DNA of 64,000 nucleotides, taken from assembly GCA_949987565.1 (NCBI GenBank), contig OX465102.1:27535370-27599369 (forward strand), read 5' to 3'. The stretch is from Luidia sarsii. Its lineage: Eukaryota > Echinodermata > Asteroidea > Paxillosida > Luidiidae. This document shows positions 12,801 through 26,600 of the stretch, one piece after another; positions within the stretch are counted from its first letter, which is position 1, and every line of letters begins with the position of its first letter. The notes beneath the pieces are model-generated. The model searched no databases. It was not told the origin of the DNA and worked only from the letters and a program-made list of their open reading frames with translations. A program made the translations under genes and the position numbers.

Positions 12801-15800
12801 CAATTTGCTGCTAAAAAGCAACAGGAATCTCATGCAAACGTGGTCGGTTGTGCAGGATGACCCTTCTCTCCACTCGGCTTTCTGATGTGTACGTATTGCA
12901 CTTAAGTGCTCAAGCACCTCTGCTCAGTACACATCAATCCCAATAGGATCCTACGTGGATACTGGATAGTCAACAACATTTTCAAACTGACTGTGTAGAG
13001 GAATTATTACTACTGAAGGGTAACACTTAAAGACTGGCCATTTGGGAAGAGTGCATGAGCTTTCATAGCAACAACTACTTCACCAGTACTCAAGCAGCTG
13101 TATGAAATTGGCCCCAGGGTTTGTATTGTTGCTTGAGCAGTACACGCTGCTTTTCCCTGTTAAGTCTTCCTGTTAAGCTTTAAAACTCCAACCCCATATG
13201 AATAATTTGCCAGCCAAATGATAGTCCAACACAAATCAAAAACAGTAGACCTCTGTCCTCCATCCTTCGGGATTCCGTGATTGAATAGACTTGACAAGGT
13301 TTACATGGTGGAATAACAGGTTGGAACGTTTGCAGTGACACTATGTACAGTATAGGAGTGCGGCTCTGAGAAGAGCCGGTAATACTTAAATATCAAGGAA
13401 GTCCCCCTTAAAAGTTAAATGCTAAGCGAATTCTACAAAACTGGCAACCAGTTCACTGGTCATGAGTGAATAATCGCATCATTATTCCAACTCGAGGATG
13501 TTGAGAAAATGCGAGACTCATTTCCTGACCGGTATCCTTCCGTTTTGTTAAGTGCACTTAACCATTTCCTCCCCGGACTGGGTTGTGGTACATCCTCCTG
13601 GCCACCTCTTGTCAGTTAGTGCCAGTGAGCAGACAGGAAGCATTCCATCCCTTGCTTTAATCACTGGAGTGCTGCCACAGCGAGTGCTGCCCAGGGTGTG
13701 GTTGCGTAACTCAAGCCCATGTCCCCATGGTGAACCTACAGGATGAGTGGCATTCCTTGTCGTCATTGCCTTCAATGCTTTACCTGTGTTTGGACAACCT
13801 CCCCGAGACCTGTAGAATTCTTTTCTTCTTTTTTCCCCCGAATTTGAGTCGGTCACATATTGGTTTGGAAAATCCTGGCTTTGATATGAAAAAGATAAGG
13901 GAAAGAGGAACAGAGGAACGAGAAGACTGACTTTGGTTTTCCAGCCTAAAAGACTTGGTTACACGAAAGAGGAGTAAGACACGAGGAGTCAGACCTTCTA
14001 GAGACGAAGCAAAACACAGGAAACTACGTTGTTACATAATCGTTGATATCCAGGGATTTGGCAGCTACATGATGTAGAGAGGGAGAGAGAGAATCCGTGA
14101 TGGCATTGGAGTCTGTATGCCTTGAACCTTTCCTTCCCTATACCAAGATAGTTCAACCTCCTTTTGACCTTTTGTTGAAAGGTTCCCAGTCAGTTTTTCC
14201 TTGGTTTGTTTGACTTGAATTGAAAAAGCTGCATCCACTTTGTGTGATCCTCGAGCTGTCATAGCCAGGTTTACAACAAATAGTTTTTGGCATCTGAATG
14301 AAAGCAGGGGTGTGATCTCTGGAGATATACAGCAGTTAATGGTTGAATAGCTTCTGACTGGGGCCCCAGCATGGCAAAGACTAGTTGACTATTTGGGAAG
14401 CCACCTTCTAAGAGCTGGATAGGTCAGACGGGAAGAGCAGTGGTATGCAGAACCGGAGGTCTCGAGTTCAAATAACGGTCCAGTCATTTTTATTTATTTT
14501 TTTAACTGTTAAAATGCCTTGATTCAACTTTTGAGTTTTGAACACTCAGGTTTCATCTCTAGAAGACGTACATAATTAGTTTCAGGTCCTGCAGTCCGTC
14601 CTTACGGATGCAGGAAGTTGGCAGGAAAGGACATCCATTGGGGATCACCCCCCACCTGTCTTGTCGAGTCTCTGCGCCCTCTCAGTCTCAAGAATGATTG
14701 TCAAAGCCATCTGGTGCCAGTTTTGAATCCCTGCTCTCACTCAAGCAAAACTGGGCAAGGGCCCAGAGCCGGCCCTGAAACTCTTGCCCTCTGCACTCAG
14801 TCAGTGGCTGGATATGGCTCGGTGGGTTGGGGGAGGGGATCTTTCTCTGCTAAGCAGCCTTTCAATGGACTTTCAATGGGAGTTCAGTACCATCTGCACA
14901 AGTCACTTTTCTCCATTCGTGTTCTATACTCGGCCAGAGCCAGCCAGGTCCGGAGGATCCATCTGAACTTCACTTAGAGCTGCACTTTGAGCTGCTTGAT
15001 TATTGTTAGCAAAATAGCAAAGAATGTTTGACCTGACTTTGAACAGGCTTATTGTATCTAGGGGGTTGATTTCACAAAGCTTTATGATCCATTGTCACTC
15101 TACTCAACTTACGATGGATAACTCATCGTAAGTTGTGATTGGTCATTCGTGATAATCCTTGGGATTGTTTGTCAATAAAAATGATATACAAAAATGTTGC
15201 AAAGTGCTTACTGACTAAAATTACCAAAACGCAAATCTTAAAATTTAGTGGGCCTGACGTTTCGATCCTAGCAGGACCTTTCTCAAAGGCCTTTTCTCAA
15301 AGACCTTTCTCTGCCTTTGAGAAAGGTCTTGCTAGGATCGAAACGTCAGGCCCACTAAATTTAAAAAAAAATGAGTTAGATGAATTTTACTGGCAGTACA
15401 TTAAGGCAGAGCTCTCAGGTTCTAGTCCCGTTCTGTTCAAAATGCTATCGCTATTTTGTACAAACTGTAACAACTTTCCCCAGTCAGTTCTGTTTCTCCT
15501 TTTCCCCTTGATATCCCATCAGTGGCACACCCTCTGTGCTGCTGATAATCGGAAGTTGTGACCTGTGGATGTTCTGTGGTCGTTTTCATGAATACCCTCG
15601 TAACTTACGATCAATCGCAAGACAATGAGCAATGCACAGAAACCCTTGCGGCCTGTAAACAACTTACAATGGGTTATCTATCATAAGTTGAGTTACAATG
15701 AATCATTAGGCTCTGTTAAATCCACCCCAGATCTTGAAAAACCTTTTTTTGGAATTGAAAAATGTCAGATGATGCCCCAGATTTGTTGTTTTAGAACACT

Positions 15801-18800
15801 GAATACCCCCACTCTCCCCACAAGGCATACATGTATAAGTATCAAGGACAAGGTGTCCTGAAGTCTCCCGGCAACGGGCAGTGTGCACATTGTCAAGAAC
15901 CTCTCCTCACAGCCATACTCCTTCTTGACAGACATGACTTACCGGTGTCAATGCAAAATTTCCTCTTGAATACTGAGAACAATTTTTGGGGGGATTTTCC
16001 TGCCATGTAGGACCCGTGAGAAGCGGAGGGGCCAGCACAAGGTTGCCCAGGTCCTCCCTGCTGCTGGGCAAGAAACCGGATCAAGCCAAGCATCAGGAGA
16101 CTGCAAGGAGGCCCTCTGTTGGCAAAGGTGAGCAAGCCCGTCTGCACTGCTCCTTAGGGCATGTTCTCAAATTTCAGCTGAAGCAGTGTTTCGAACTGGG
16201 TCGAACTGGCATGACTTTGCTGAGGAATTATAACAATTAAGTCCAGAGTGAAGGGAATGCTGAGTCAACTTACATTCCCATTAAGTTTCCGTGACCTTGA
16301 TGTAAATAAAACAGGCTGAATGTGGTTGCCGAAACTTTCAGCTTGGGCACGGTTACGGTACTCAACAGTGCCCACAATGTGTGACATTTTACCAGCCCTT
16401 CATGGCAAATGAGCACAGCCCATCGAATGGATTAAAGGCAGAGCTGGAGCTGGAGCCAGGTTTTGGGGAAAAAAAAGGTATCTTCACTCTTCATATGCTA
16501 ACAAACAGAAACGGTCCTGGAAGCCCACTATGATAGCTTTTTGTGGCTTGTCAAAACTTCTTGGCCAAGAGCCACATGTCAAGTTGCCAACAGTTCCACA
16601 TGACTGGTTCCCACCTTGTAGCGGGAGTGTATGGTGCCCCTTCTGTCTCCCCTCCCCTATCCTCCCCACATAATTCTCACGGCTTTAGGCACGCACAGGC
16701 TTATTAGGATTAAGGGCCAGCTCAGGGGGGGGATTAGCCGGCGAGGAATCCTCGAGATTTGAGAATGCGGAAGGATTACAACTGTTGGGTTTGCTTGTCT
16801 TGTCACCTGAAGAGACATGCGTCGCTTTCAACTGGACTGTATCTCTGGGAAGGCCTGTTGGTGCCTCATCTCCGTGTGATGTATGGTGACTGAGCAAAAG
16901 GTCATCTGGAAAGAAAGGATTTCTCTGCAGTCAGTCAGTAGCTCTGTCTGCACCGGATCACATACACTACAGGCCTGTCCATAAAAAAAACACTGCTACA
17001 CAGCCAGTGAAAAAGAAAAAGCTGCACTTTATTTTGGCAGAAAATACTGCACAAGTGTTTTTTCCCATGGAATTTACAACTTGACATGCAGCTACTTCTT
17101 CATCACATGCAACTTCTACTTCATCACAAGCAACTACACTGTACTACTTTTATCACATGCAACTTCAACTTCATCACATGCAATATCTACTTTACCACAT
17201 GCAATTTCTACTTTACCACATGCGACTTCTACTTCGTCACATGCAACTCTTACTTTATCACATGCAATTTCTACTTAATCACATGCAACTACTACTTTAT
17301 CACATGCAACTTCTACTTAATCACATGCAACTACTACTTTATCACATGCAATTTCTACTTAATCACATGCAACTACTACTTTATCACATGCAACTTCTAC
17401 TTAATCACATGCAACTACTACTTTATCACATGCAACTTCTACTTTAATCACATGCAACTACTACTTCATCACATGCAATTTCTACTTTATCACATGCAAC
17501 TACCGGTACTACTTCATCACTTTAGTCTTTAAGTGCTACCCATACATGTATGTTGCCATTTTTCATCACTTAGACTAACACACCCATCTTGACACATCTG
17601 CAGTGCACGTATGTGCTGAGGACGTGATCCTCTCACCAACGGTGTCCTTGAGCACATGCCATCTTTAGGGACAAGCAATAATGCACGGTCATGTTCCTGA
17701 TATCCGGTGCCCATTTATAAACCTCATGTTGCCCTTACACACACCCGGCAATGCATCTGATATGACTGTACGTGCCCAGTCCCGGGAGAGGGCCAGTGAT
17801 ATGTGACTTCATGCACTGCTGACAGGGTGTGGAAGGAGGTTGAGGGCTTTTTGGCTGCTGTGAGACATGCCATATGTTTATTCACATTGACTGATGTTTG
17901 ATTGTACATTACAATGGGTTTGCACTGCTGATGTGTATGGTACATGTACAGTGCAGTGTACATGGATATATGGTCATGTACTGTAAAGGTGCCCTTGTAA
18001 GTACATTATGTGCATGCAGTAAGGTGATGGCATGTGTACATGTGGACACACATGAACATAATTATGTGGACACACATGAACATAATCTATTTACATGGAT
18101 ACACATGCATGTGTATAGATATACATACATGGATTTATTTACATATACATGTATGTACAATTGTACATGTATTTATAATATAAGCACATGTAAATTATAC
18201 CTGATCCATTATACGCGAACCGATCCATTAGGTTCATGCACGTCCCCATGTGCAAATGATGTAAGGTATATACCACCCATGTGTTCAACAAAGGCCGTTT
18301 ATGAAATGAAGGCTTCGGCTCGGGCTTAGGCTTTGGTCATATTTTTCATACTCGTTATGATATCACAGGCAAGCGTTTGGCCTTAGTTTCTTGGGGAGTA
18401 CCCTGTACCCTATCAAGCCAGCAAACCTTCAAATTCGGAAACAAACCGTACAACCAGGATTTTCAGGTTTTGTCAGACTGAAATGAAGCCTGAGCCCGAG
18501 CCTAAGCCTTCATTTCGTAAACGGCCCTAGCATGGGTCAACCATGTTTCAGCATGGTCAATGAACTGCCACCAAAGTACCGGTAGTCAGTCTGATACATG
18601 TGTATACATGTACCCGGTATACAGGGTGTACACGCATACATGTGATGTATACACACAGTTCATATTCATATTGCAATACATGCACTATACGTGTACATTA
18701 TACACGTAGAGTACATACATGTGCATGTACTACAAATTGTATACGTGTACTGGGCTACATGTGCAAGTCTGTCCTGTCAAAACTGCGGACGAGCGCATGC

Positions 18801-20588
18801 ACAGCACAGCACAGCAGCTGTGGTACTGTAAAGGTCCAGATGAGGGACGGTTCAGCACAGCTGTGACTGCCTGCATGCAGTAGGTGACACTTCACCACTC
18901 AGTACCACTGCGTACATGTACCAAGTGAATCATTTGGGAGAAGTGGGAGGGGGACTTGTCACGACTTCCTGTGGCAAGACTGTCTGGTTGGCTTGCCACC
19001 GGATCAATGTGGACCTCTGTGTCGTCTGTCCTTTGAAAAAGGAGATTTGGAAGGGGAGACAGGGATTTCCATTTCCCATAACCTCTACTCATGTCTTCCC
19101 CACCACCGCATGCAGGACAGTTGACTCTATAACCCCCTTGAAATTGTCATTATTCATCAGTTACAATAAAACAGAGCTTTCTTTACATAGCAATGTGAGT
19201 TGAAGGAATTCAATTCAATTCAATTCTTGAGCCTATTAACAAATCCGGTGCAGACAGTGTTCCGTGATAGCTGTTCAAGTTTTTTAGCTTTTGTATGGCA
19301 GCAGAGCTAAAGGACCCAAGGTTTTGTTGTCATGCCATGTTAAAGGTCTGGATTGGAATTGGATCAATCTTTTGATAATGGCGCATTGGTACCTTTGGGC
19401 ATGGATTCTTCAGTACGATCCCGTGATTGTACTTGTTGTTTCCAAAGCTGTCTCGTCAGCAGTTGGCCTTATTAAATTTAAGGCTTGCACTTGAAATAAA
19501 TTGAAATAAAAACAAAAAAATTTATGGCCTGAATTTGTTTTTTTATCCTAGCTGGATCCTTTTAGAAAGGTCCTATTAGCAACGTAACACCGTCTAAATT
19601 TTATTAGTTTGCAACTACCGGTACCATATTCTGGATTTCTTTGAAATGAAATGTAGTTGATCACTCTTTGACAAATGCACAACTGGGTGCTGGATTTGTG
19701 AATTCTTCCAAATATACCTCAATAATTTTGCCCTTGTTCTTCACACTGTGCACGTGACTTTTCATTATTCTGTAGCATTAAATGAATGCTGTAGTGGGCC
19801 GTGTTAAAAGTTGCTAGTGATTCAGAGTTATAACAAATGTGCTGTGTCATTCTCCTTGAAATGTTGGAGCAGTCAGTTTCTCTGAAAGTTGACCGCCGAT
19901 CACGAGGACCCAGTTAGTCACAAACACAAACATGCACACACCCCTCCATTTTCATTGAAGCTGTTTGCGCAGCAAGACCAGCCAGAGGATCACATAAATC
20001 CATTGATCAAAAGTTTTGCAATCTCCTCATTTACTTCAATTACCAAAATGTAAATGTCGAAAATGTACAGAGCTAGGGCCCCACGTTTCAATCGTAGCGG
20101 GATCCTTCTCAGAGGCTAGGATTGAAACATCAGGCCCTCTTGCATCTTTTAGACAGCTATTGATCACACAATTTTATCATAATGTTAGGTCTGTGTGTCA
20201 TAATGCATACAAAGGAAAGCCTTCCTCTGCGGCTGATGTGGTGTATCGTTGGGGTGGAAATAGAGCACAATTATCAAAGAAGGAAACTTGTGGTTAGACA
20301 AGCGTGTCCTCCAATGAAAACTAGAGTGGCCGTCCTCTACAACAAACAACGTTCCCCTGACGCTGCCCCTGTACATGGGCTATGACGGCTTCCTCTTTCC
20401 TGTGCTATTCATTAGTCACTGCTCACGAAACCAGAGCGTTTGAATTCCGCTGCCCAAAAGTCCCCCCCACTCATCGCCCCAAAGATTGTCAACCAGACAC
20501 TGCAGCTCGGAAAGTCGTGGGGAACCATGCTAGCTAGCACACAAACACTGACAATCAGAGTGCCAAAGTGTCCACACTTTTCTGGAGC

Positions 20589-20622
<34 letters not shown>

Positions 20623-23600
20623 AGGAGGGGACCAGGGAGGGGATGCGTGAGTCTGATTGCGTTTCCGGTCTTGGGTCGTCAGCTTCTTGAGTTGTTGGAC
20701 CAGTGGGTGGCTTCTGTTTGACACCAAGAGCTCTCGGCACGAATGGGAAGGAACAGATCTCGACGAGAGATCTGGAACATGACTGGACTGCCTTAAGTTT
20801 CCATGGAAGCATGTACGTGTGTGCGCGTGTGTGTGTGTGTGTGTGCGTGCAGAAACCAGACTGTCATTGATAACAACAGAGTGAACATGGTCAGGGCATT
20901 AGTAGCCCCCTCCAAGATGCAGGAGACACTCTCTGGAGATTCCGGTGCCGTGGGATACTAAGAAAAGGCTGTAACCCTTTTTGTGGGGGTCCGTGACGGG
21001 CGGTGTGCTCACACTTGTGGCTGTGTGTCTCTGCCCTCCCCCAAGCTTCCCTACTGATGGTGTGCAAGATGCACAGGCACTTCTTGAAGGGATCGTCACC
21101 GCTGCAGCGTACCATCGCAGTGCGACTCACGCACCACACATCGTGGACTCACATTGCCCACGTACCGCGCGGCTGTGGGTAATTTTCTTTTTCTTTTTTT
21201 TCCCCCTCGCTCTTGTAAAACTCTTGCAAAACATTGGGGGGGGGGATCGTTGCCTTTTCACAGGCCCTATAGGTTATGTACTGTACAAGGGTGTACTTAC
21301 GCAGGTTAGTGTTGGCTAGCTGCATGGGACAATACCTAGAGCGTGTACACGTACATGTACATTGTTAAGGCTTTATGTAGTTATGCAGCACTATTTTCAT
21401 GTTAGCATGTACATGTACATACATGTACATCTAGGTACATACACATGTGAAGGCATCATACTGTACATGTACATGTATATCATGTGTATACACATTCGGC
21501 ATATTGCGGCGAATGAATGGGTAAGTGTAAGTGTTTCCATTCAATGTACATGATGCTTGTACCAAATCCATGTGTGTACATGTACGCCCTTACATTTTTG
21601 GCACATACACTGTAGTATACCGTATGTTCTCCTGCCTTTTCTGTTTAAATGTAAGGCCAGCCCTGCCCTTACTACACTTATCAGTTATCACCACACCTGT
21701 AAACTTGATTTTAGCCCTATTGAGTACTAGCTACATGTAACATAACTATTGGACATTGTCATTCTTCTTAGTTCGTACATGTATGTATTGCATATGGTCT
21801 CCCCTCCCATACAAAGTTTTAAACCTAAACAACATTTTGGAAATTTCTTAGCTTATTGCAATGATCCTTCTTCTCCTCATGATCTCTACGGTCGGTCTCT
21901 ATGCGTGCAACGGCACTACAGGCTGGCCATGGGTGTGTTTAGAAAATGGCGGGCACTGCATCGCTCAATAATATGTTTGGCACAAGAGTGCAGATGAGTC
22001 ATTGTTTGTGATGGAGAGAAGCCAACCTTGAATCATGCAGTCAGTGTAGCAGTCAGTGTAGCAGTCCAGGGACAATCCGACTCAAATCAACTTCTCCAAT
22101 TCCTCAATTTTTGTCGAGTTAGAAGGCTTGGATTTTTTCTTAGTCATAGGAGGATCTTCATCAGTGGTACTGGAAGCACATTTTTGCCGGCCGACTTAAA
22201 CAATCAAAAGTTAGAATGCTTCTTCCAACAAGAAACATCCTGCTGAGATCTAAGCCTTGAGCGCTGTAACTTAGTCTGGAACATGCTTATTTTACTTCAT
22301 TCGACTTTTGAGTTTTCTTTGTGGATGCATAATAATGATAACCTGGTTGGCATTTTGAAGGTGAAATCTCGAATTCTAGATTGTATCTGTTATTGCGTGG
22401 GCAATCATTAGTCTTCAAACTTTGTGGGTATTTTTTTTTCTGTGGAGGCAGCTAGTCGATGAATGCACTGAGCCTCAAGTGCTCAGAAACTCACCTGGCA
22501 CCTCTCCTGGGTCTTACTGAGTAACCCGCTTTACCTGGAGAGCAAAGTGCATGATATTGGCCGACCTTATTATTTGGAAAGAGTGTGAAATATCTGGTTA
22601 CAAAGTCCAATCCCCACTGGAAACAACCTTCCCCCGGAAAGCCCTGGGTGCAGCTGAACAGACTTACTGTAGTACAGTCTGGTGCTGGTCAATTGAGTGA
22701 GCTCATGAAAGGAGTGGTATCGTAGACTCAGATCCCCGTCCGTGCATCGAAATACAGACGCGTTGTCATGTCATAAATGATTGTAATGTTACAGGATCCT
22801 CCTGTCCACTCACTGAACTTGGTAATCCTGATCTGGCGATTGACCTCACTTTCTGCCAGGTTGGAATGTGTTTTGTGATTTCTCATACATTTGAAGGGCC
22901 CGACCTTTCGATCCTAGGAGGACCTTTCTCAAAAGCAGATAAGATAGATATTGAGAAAGGTCCTGCTGGGATCGAAACGTCAGGCCCACTAAATTTGGAG
23001 GATAGATATTACTCCGTTTTGTGATGTGGTTTACATACGAGATAGGTCTGATGATGTCTAGCTCCGACACCCTTTTGCACTGTAACCATAAGCGTTTGGA
23101 CATCAAGTCAGATGTGTGTTTGGTTTTTTTTGTCTCCCCACCTCTCCACTCCCAACCCTTTCCTTTCCGTCCAGAAGCTGATGGCAGCAAAACCGCTAAG
23201 GGCAGCTCCTCCTCCTCCTCTGGGGGCCGGTCTGCGGTGGACGCGGCGCTCCTGGCCCAGGCCCAGGCAGAGGTCAAGAGGCTGGAGGCACTGTGCGAGG
23301 CCCGCACCAAGGAGCTGAACCTCCTGCGGCTGAACCTGAGGACTGGACTGCAGGGCCTGGACGCCATGGCCGTGCTCGTGCAATACCTCACCACCAAGGT
23401 AGGCTCACCTCTCTAATAATATAAACCCTCGCACAACCCCAACCTCCAAAGCACCACAAAATTAGGAGGGCCTGATGTTCCGATCCTACCAGGACCTTTC
23501 TCTGCCTTTGAGAAAGATCCTGCTTAGGATCAAAATGTCAGGCCTTCCTAATTTTTGACGTTTGCTTTTTGGTCATTTTAGTCAGTAATCAGTTTGCAAC

Positions 23601-26600
23601 ATTTTTGCAAATTACAGGGAATTTTTTTTAAAAATTTGCAAAGAAAGCAAACTTTGACTGGACCGGGACTTGAACCGGAGACCTCAGGATTAAGGTACCA
23701 GAGCTCTTCCATCTGAGCTATCCAGCCCTCTGATGGTGGCCTTCCCAAAACTAGCCTTCAGGAAAGACATCAACTTGTCCTTCTTACTTGGTGACTGTGG
23801 TCTGTTCTTGCAGCTGGACGCCTTTGAGACCCCAAACCTGAAGAGCCGAATACACGAGCTGGAAAGGCAACTGGAGGATGCCAAACACCTCACAGGTAGG
23901 TCTTGGCAAGTTGGCAGGAGATTTGTGTTTTGTTTTTGTTTTTTTGGTGATCAAAGACAACTATTTAACCCCTTGCGTACATTGATGTCTTTAGCCGCTC
24001 AGGGACCTTCGAAATGTGGACACCGCTATTGTCCAAATTGTAGACAAAGACTATTTTCAGCAATATTTAGCTCCATTGTACTACACACAAAGGGCCCATC
24101 TTTGAGGGCGGATAATCCCTTGACAAAAAGCCACACAGACTTCCGAATTGTGCCACGTTCGATTCACTGATACAAATAGTGCACACGTACTGTTATTGAT
24201 CTATTTTGCAGATTTATTGTTCTCTGATGATTGTTTAGCAACTTTTAGATATGGCACTGTGACGGCCATTGGCACTCAAATAATCCCTGCTGTCAATGGT
24301 TCAATTGGCCATTAGCTCTCATTGGCCACCTTCTCAGAGATAAACTTGGGGCCGAAAAATTGATAAGTGCACAGTGTGTACGTTTATAGGGCCGTTCCCA
24401 CTACAAAAATTATCGCGATTTAAATCGCGATTCAAAAACTTTTTGGGAGGGGTCGTGTTCACACAGGTCAAATAATCGCGTCGCAAATAAACGCGAGCCG
24501 ATTGCGCTTAGCATGTGGTCGCGCTGTGCAAGCGGGACTCACTGACGAAAGTAGACAAACCCTGTGCTGCACTTCCTGGCAGTAAGCTGCTGGCAGGAAA
24601 TGCCATGCTTGCGCAATGCATCGTGGGCTTAAAAAAAAACGGTGCGATTTGAGCGGAGCGTTCCCACACACATCGCGTCGCAAATAAACGCGATTATTTG
24701 AAAAAGTCTCACTCTTAGTGGAGTCCGAGTCGCGATTCAAATCCCACTAATAATCACGTTTATTGTGTCCCCACACGCAAAAAGAGTGGAGTTTAAATCG
24801 CGATTCAAATCGCGATCCAAATAATCGCGTTTATTTGGTGTAGTGAGAACGGCCTTTATATAGCGCTCTGATCAGGCCAAGAGCTGCTTTCTGCTGGTGA
24901 GAGTGCTGCACAGAGATGGCATTGTGTGAGTGAGCCGGGCTGCAGCACACTGGATCTGCACCCGTACCAGGGCACAATGCAGACCCAGCAAATGAATGGA
25001 TGGACAGACAAATGGACAAATAAACCAACGGGCAAACACATGGAGGAATGAACAAACGGATGAACAAGCAAACAAACAACCAATCACATAAACAAACAAA
25101 ATAAATAAATAAAAAATACAGTAATATGCAAAAAGTATTACAAACTGCTCACTGACAAAAATGACCAAAAACCTATATCAAAATGACGTAACGACACTAG
25201 CAGGACCTTTCTCAAATGCAGAGCAAATAAATGAACAAGCAAATGAATAAACATTGAAAAACAAGCACATACAGTGTAAATAAATTAACAAACAAATAAA
25301 TGAATGCATTCAATCAAAGGGACGAACCATCCATCATTAGAATATGAAGTTAATACCAAAACTGTTGCAAACTGCTCACTGACTAAAGTGACTTGCAATA
25401 CATCAATCTCAAAAGTTAGAGGGCCTAACATTTCAATCCTAGCAGGACCTTTCTCAAAGCAGTTTGCCTGATGTTTCAATCCTAGCAGGACCTTTCTCAA
25501 AGGCACTTTGCCTGACGTTTCATTCCTAGCAGGACCTTTCTCAAAGGCAAAGTGCCTTTGAGAAAGGTCCTGCTAGGATTGAAACCTGCTCCTGCTAGGA
25601 TGCGAGGACCTGACGTTTCGATCCTAGCAGGACCTTTCTCAAAGGCACGAAACACCCTGCTAGGATCGAAACGTCAGGCACTTAGCCTTTGAGAAAGGTC
25701 CTGCTAGGATCGAAACGTCAGGCCCTCTAACTTTTGAGATCCATCATCAGAATAATAAGGGTCATCCTCCCAGCTCATGTTTTTTTTTACCCCTTACTCC
25801 GTCAGCTCAAAAAGAGGAGGAGCTGGGTTGCATCCAGAGGGAGCTGGTGGAAACGAGGCGATGCAACGACGAGCGACTGAGCCAGCTGAGAGAGGAACAC
25901 CTTGAACAGCTCCACCAGCAAGAGGAGAGACTCACTACGCAAAGCTCCGAGAACATGCAGACAGGTGTGTGCACAGTTTCTCTCTATACCCCAAAGCTGG
26001 ATTCTCAAGGAACCGTTGGATTGTCATCAATGATAATTTCCAAAAGACCCGTGACTTAAAATACCAGGGCTCTTACCACCTGAGGTATACGATCCTTTCA
26101 AAAGAAGTCCAAAGAAAATTTGACTGTACCGGGACTTGAACCCAAGACCTGTCGCTTAACGTATCGCCGCCCTTACCACCTGTGGTATACGATCCTTTCT
26201 AAAGAAGTCAAAAATTTTTTTTGACTGTACCAGGACTTGAACCCGAGACCCATGGCTTAACATATCGGCGCTCTTACCACCTGGGGTATCAGATCCTTAA
26301 AAAAAAAAAAAAAACACTCCCAACATTGCCCAATGGAAGGCACTAAGGCAGTATCTAAGCGTGCCACACATACATACAAATGCAGGCACAAGTTCCTGCT
26401 CAGCAGCAACAAGTGTTGACTGTGAAACATGCACCTGTCACCTTCTTCAAGGGATAATGTGCTGTAATGAAACAAATCCTGACTGTTGGAAACGAGATTT
26501 ACGGAAATAAACCAGTGATGCTGGTCATGAAAAAAAAAGAAAAACAAAAAGGGTCCCTGGTTTTGTGTTTGACCTGGCGAGATTTCTCCAGCTTATGAAG

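Larger units (their letters stand above)
12281..16010 (+). other. Intron
   Basis: It is non-coding. It holds a SINE at 14255-14490 and a TIR element at 15068-15724 with a hairpin repeat inside it. I recognise nothing in 12281-14254. Confidence 0.7.
16128..23174 (+). other. Intron (7 kb)
   Basis: It is non-coding. Contents are a 21-bp minisatellite, TGTACA-rich DNA (17930-18190, 18590-18760, 21340-21490), a palindromic MITE, GA and GT microsatellites, several hairpin-repeat copies (about 19545-19600 and 20035-20140 degenerate) and a composite repeat at about 22600-23060. I see no gene in it. Confidence 0.7.
23399..23813 (+). other. Intron
   Basis: This short intron is filled by a hairpin repeat (23456-23616) and a minus-strand tRNA-like SINE head (23653-23750). 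Confidence 0.75.
23896..25805 (+). other. Intron
   Basis: It holds a TIR element (24389-24854), short AAACAAAC/AAATAAAT tracts around 25070-25120, and multiplied hairpin-repeat units at 25120-25740. Confidence 0.7.

Noticed and set aside
17086..17532. 148-residue plus-strand open frame of Tyr/Phe/His/Cys repeats
   Set aside because: It is a by-product of the 21-bp minisatellite, which is open in several frames, and it lies inside an intron.
25120..25745. CRISPR-like array
   Set aside because: Repeated units are in mixed orientation with irregular spacing and belong to a dispersed eukaryotic hairpin repeat.
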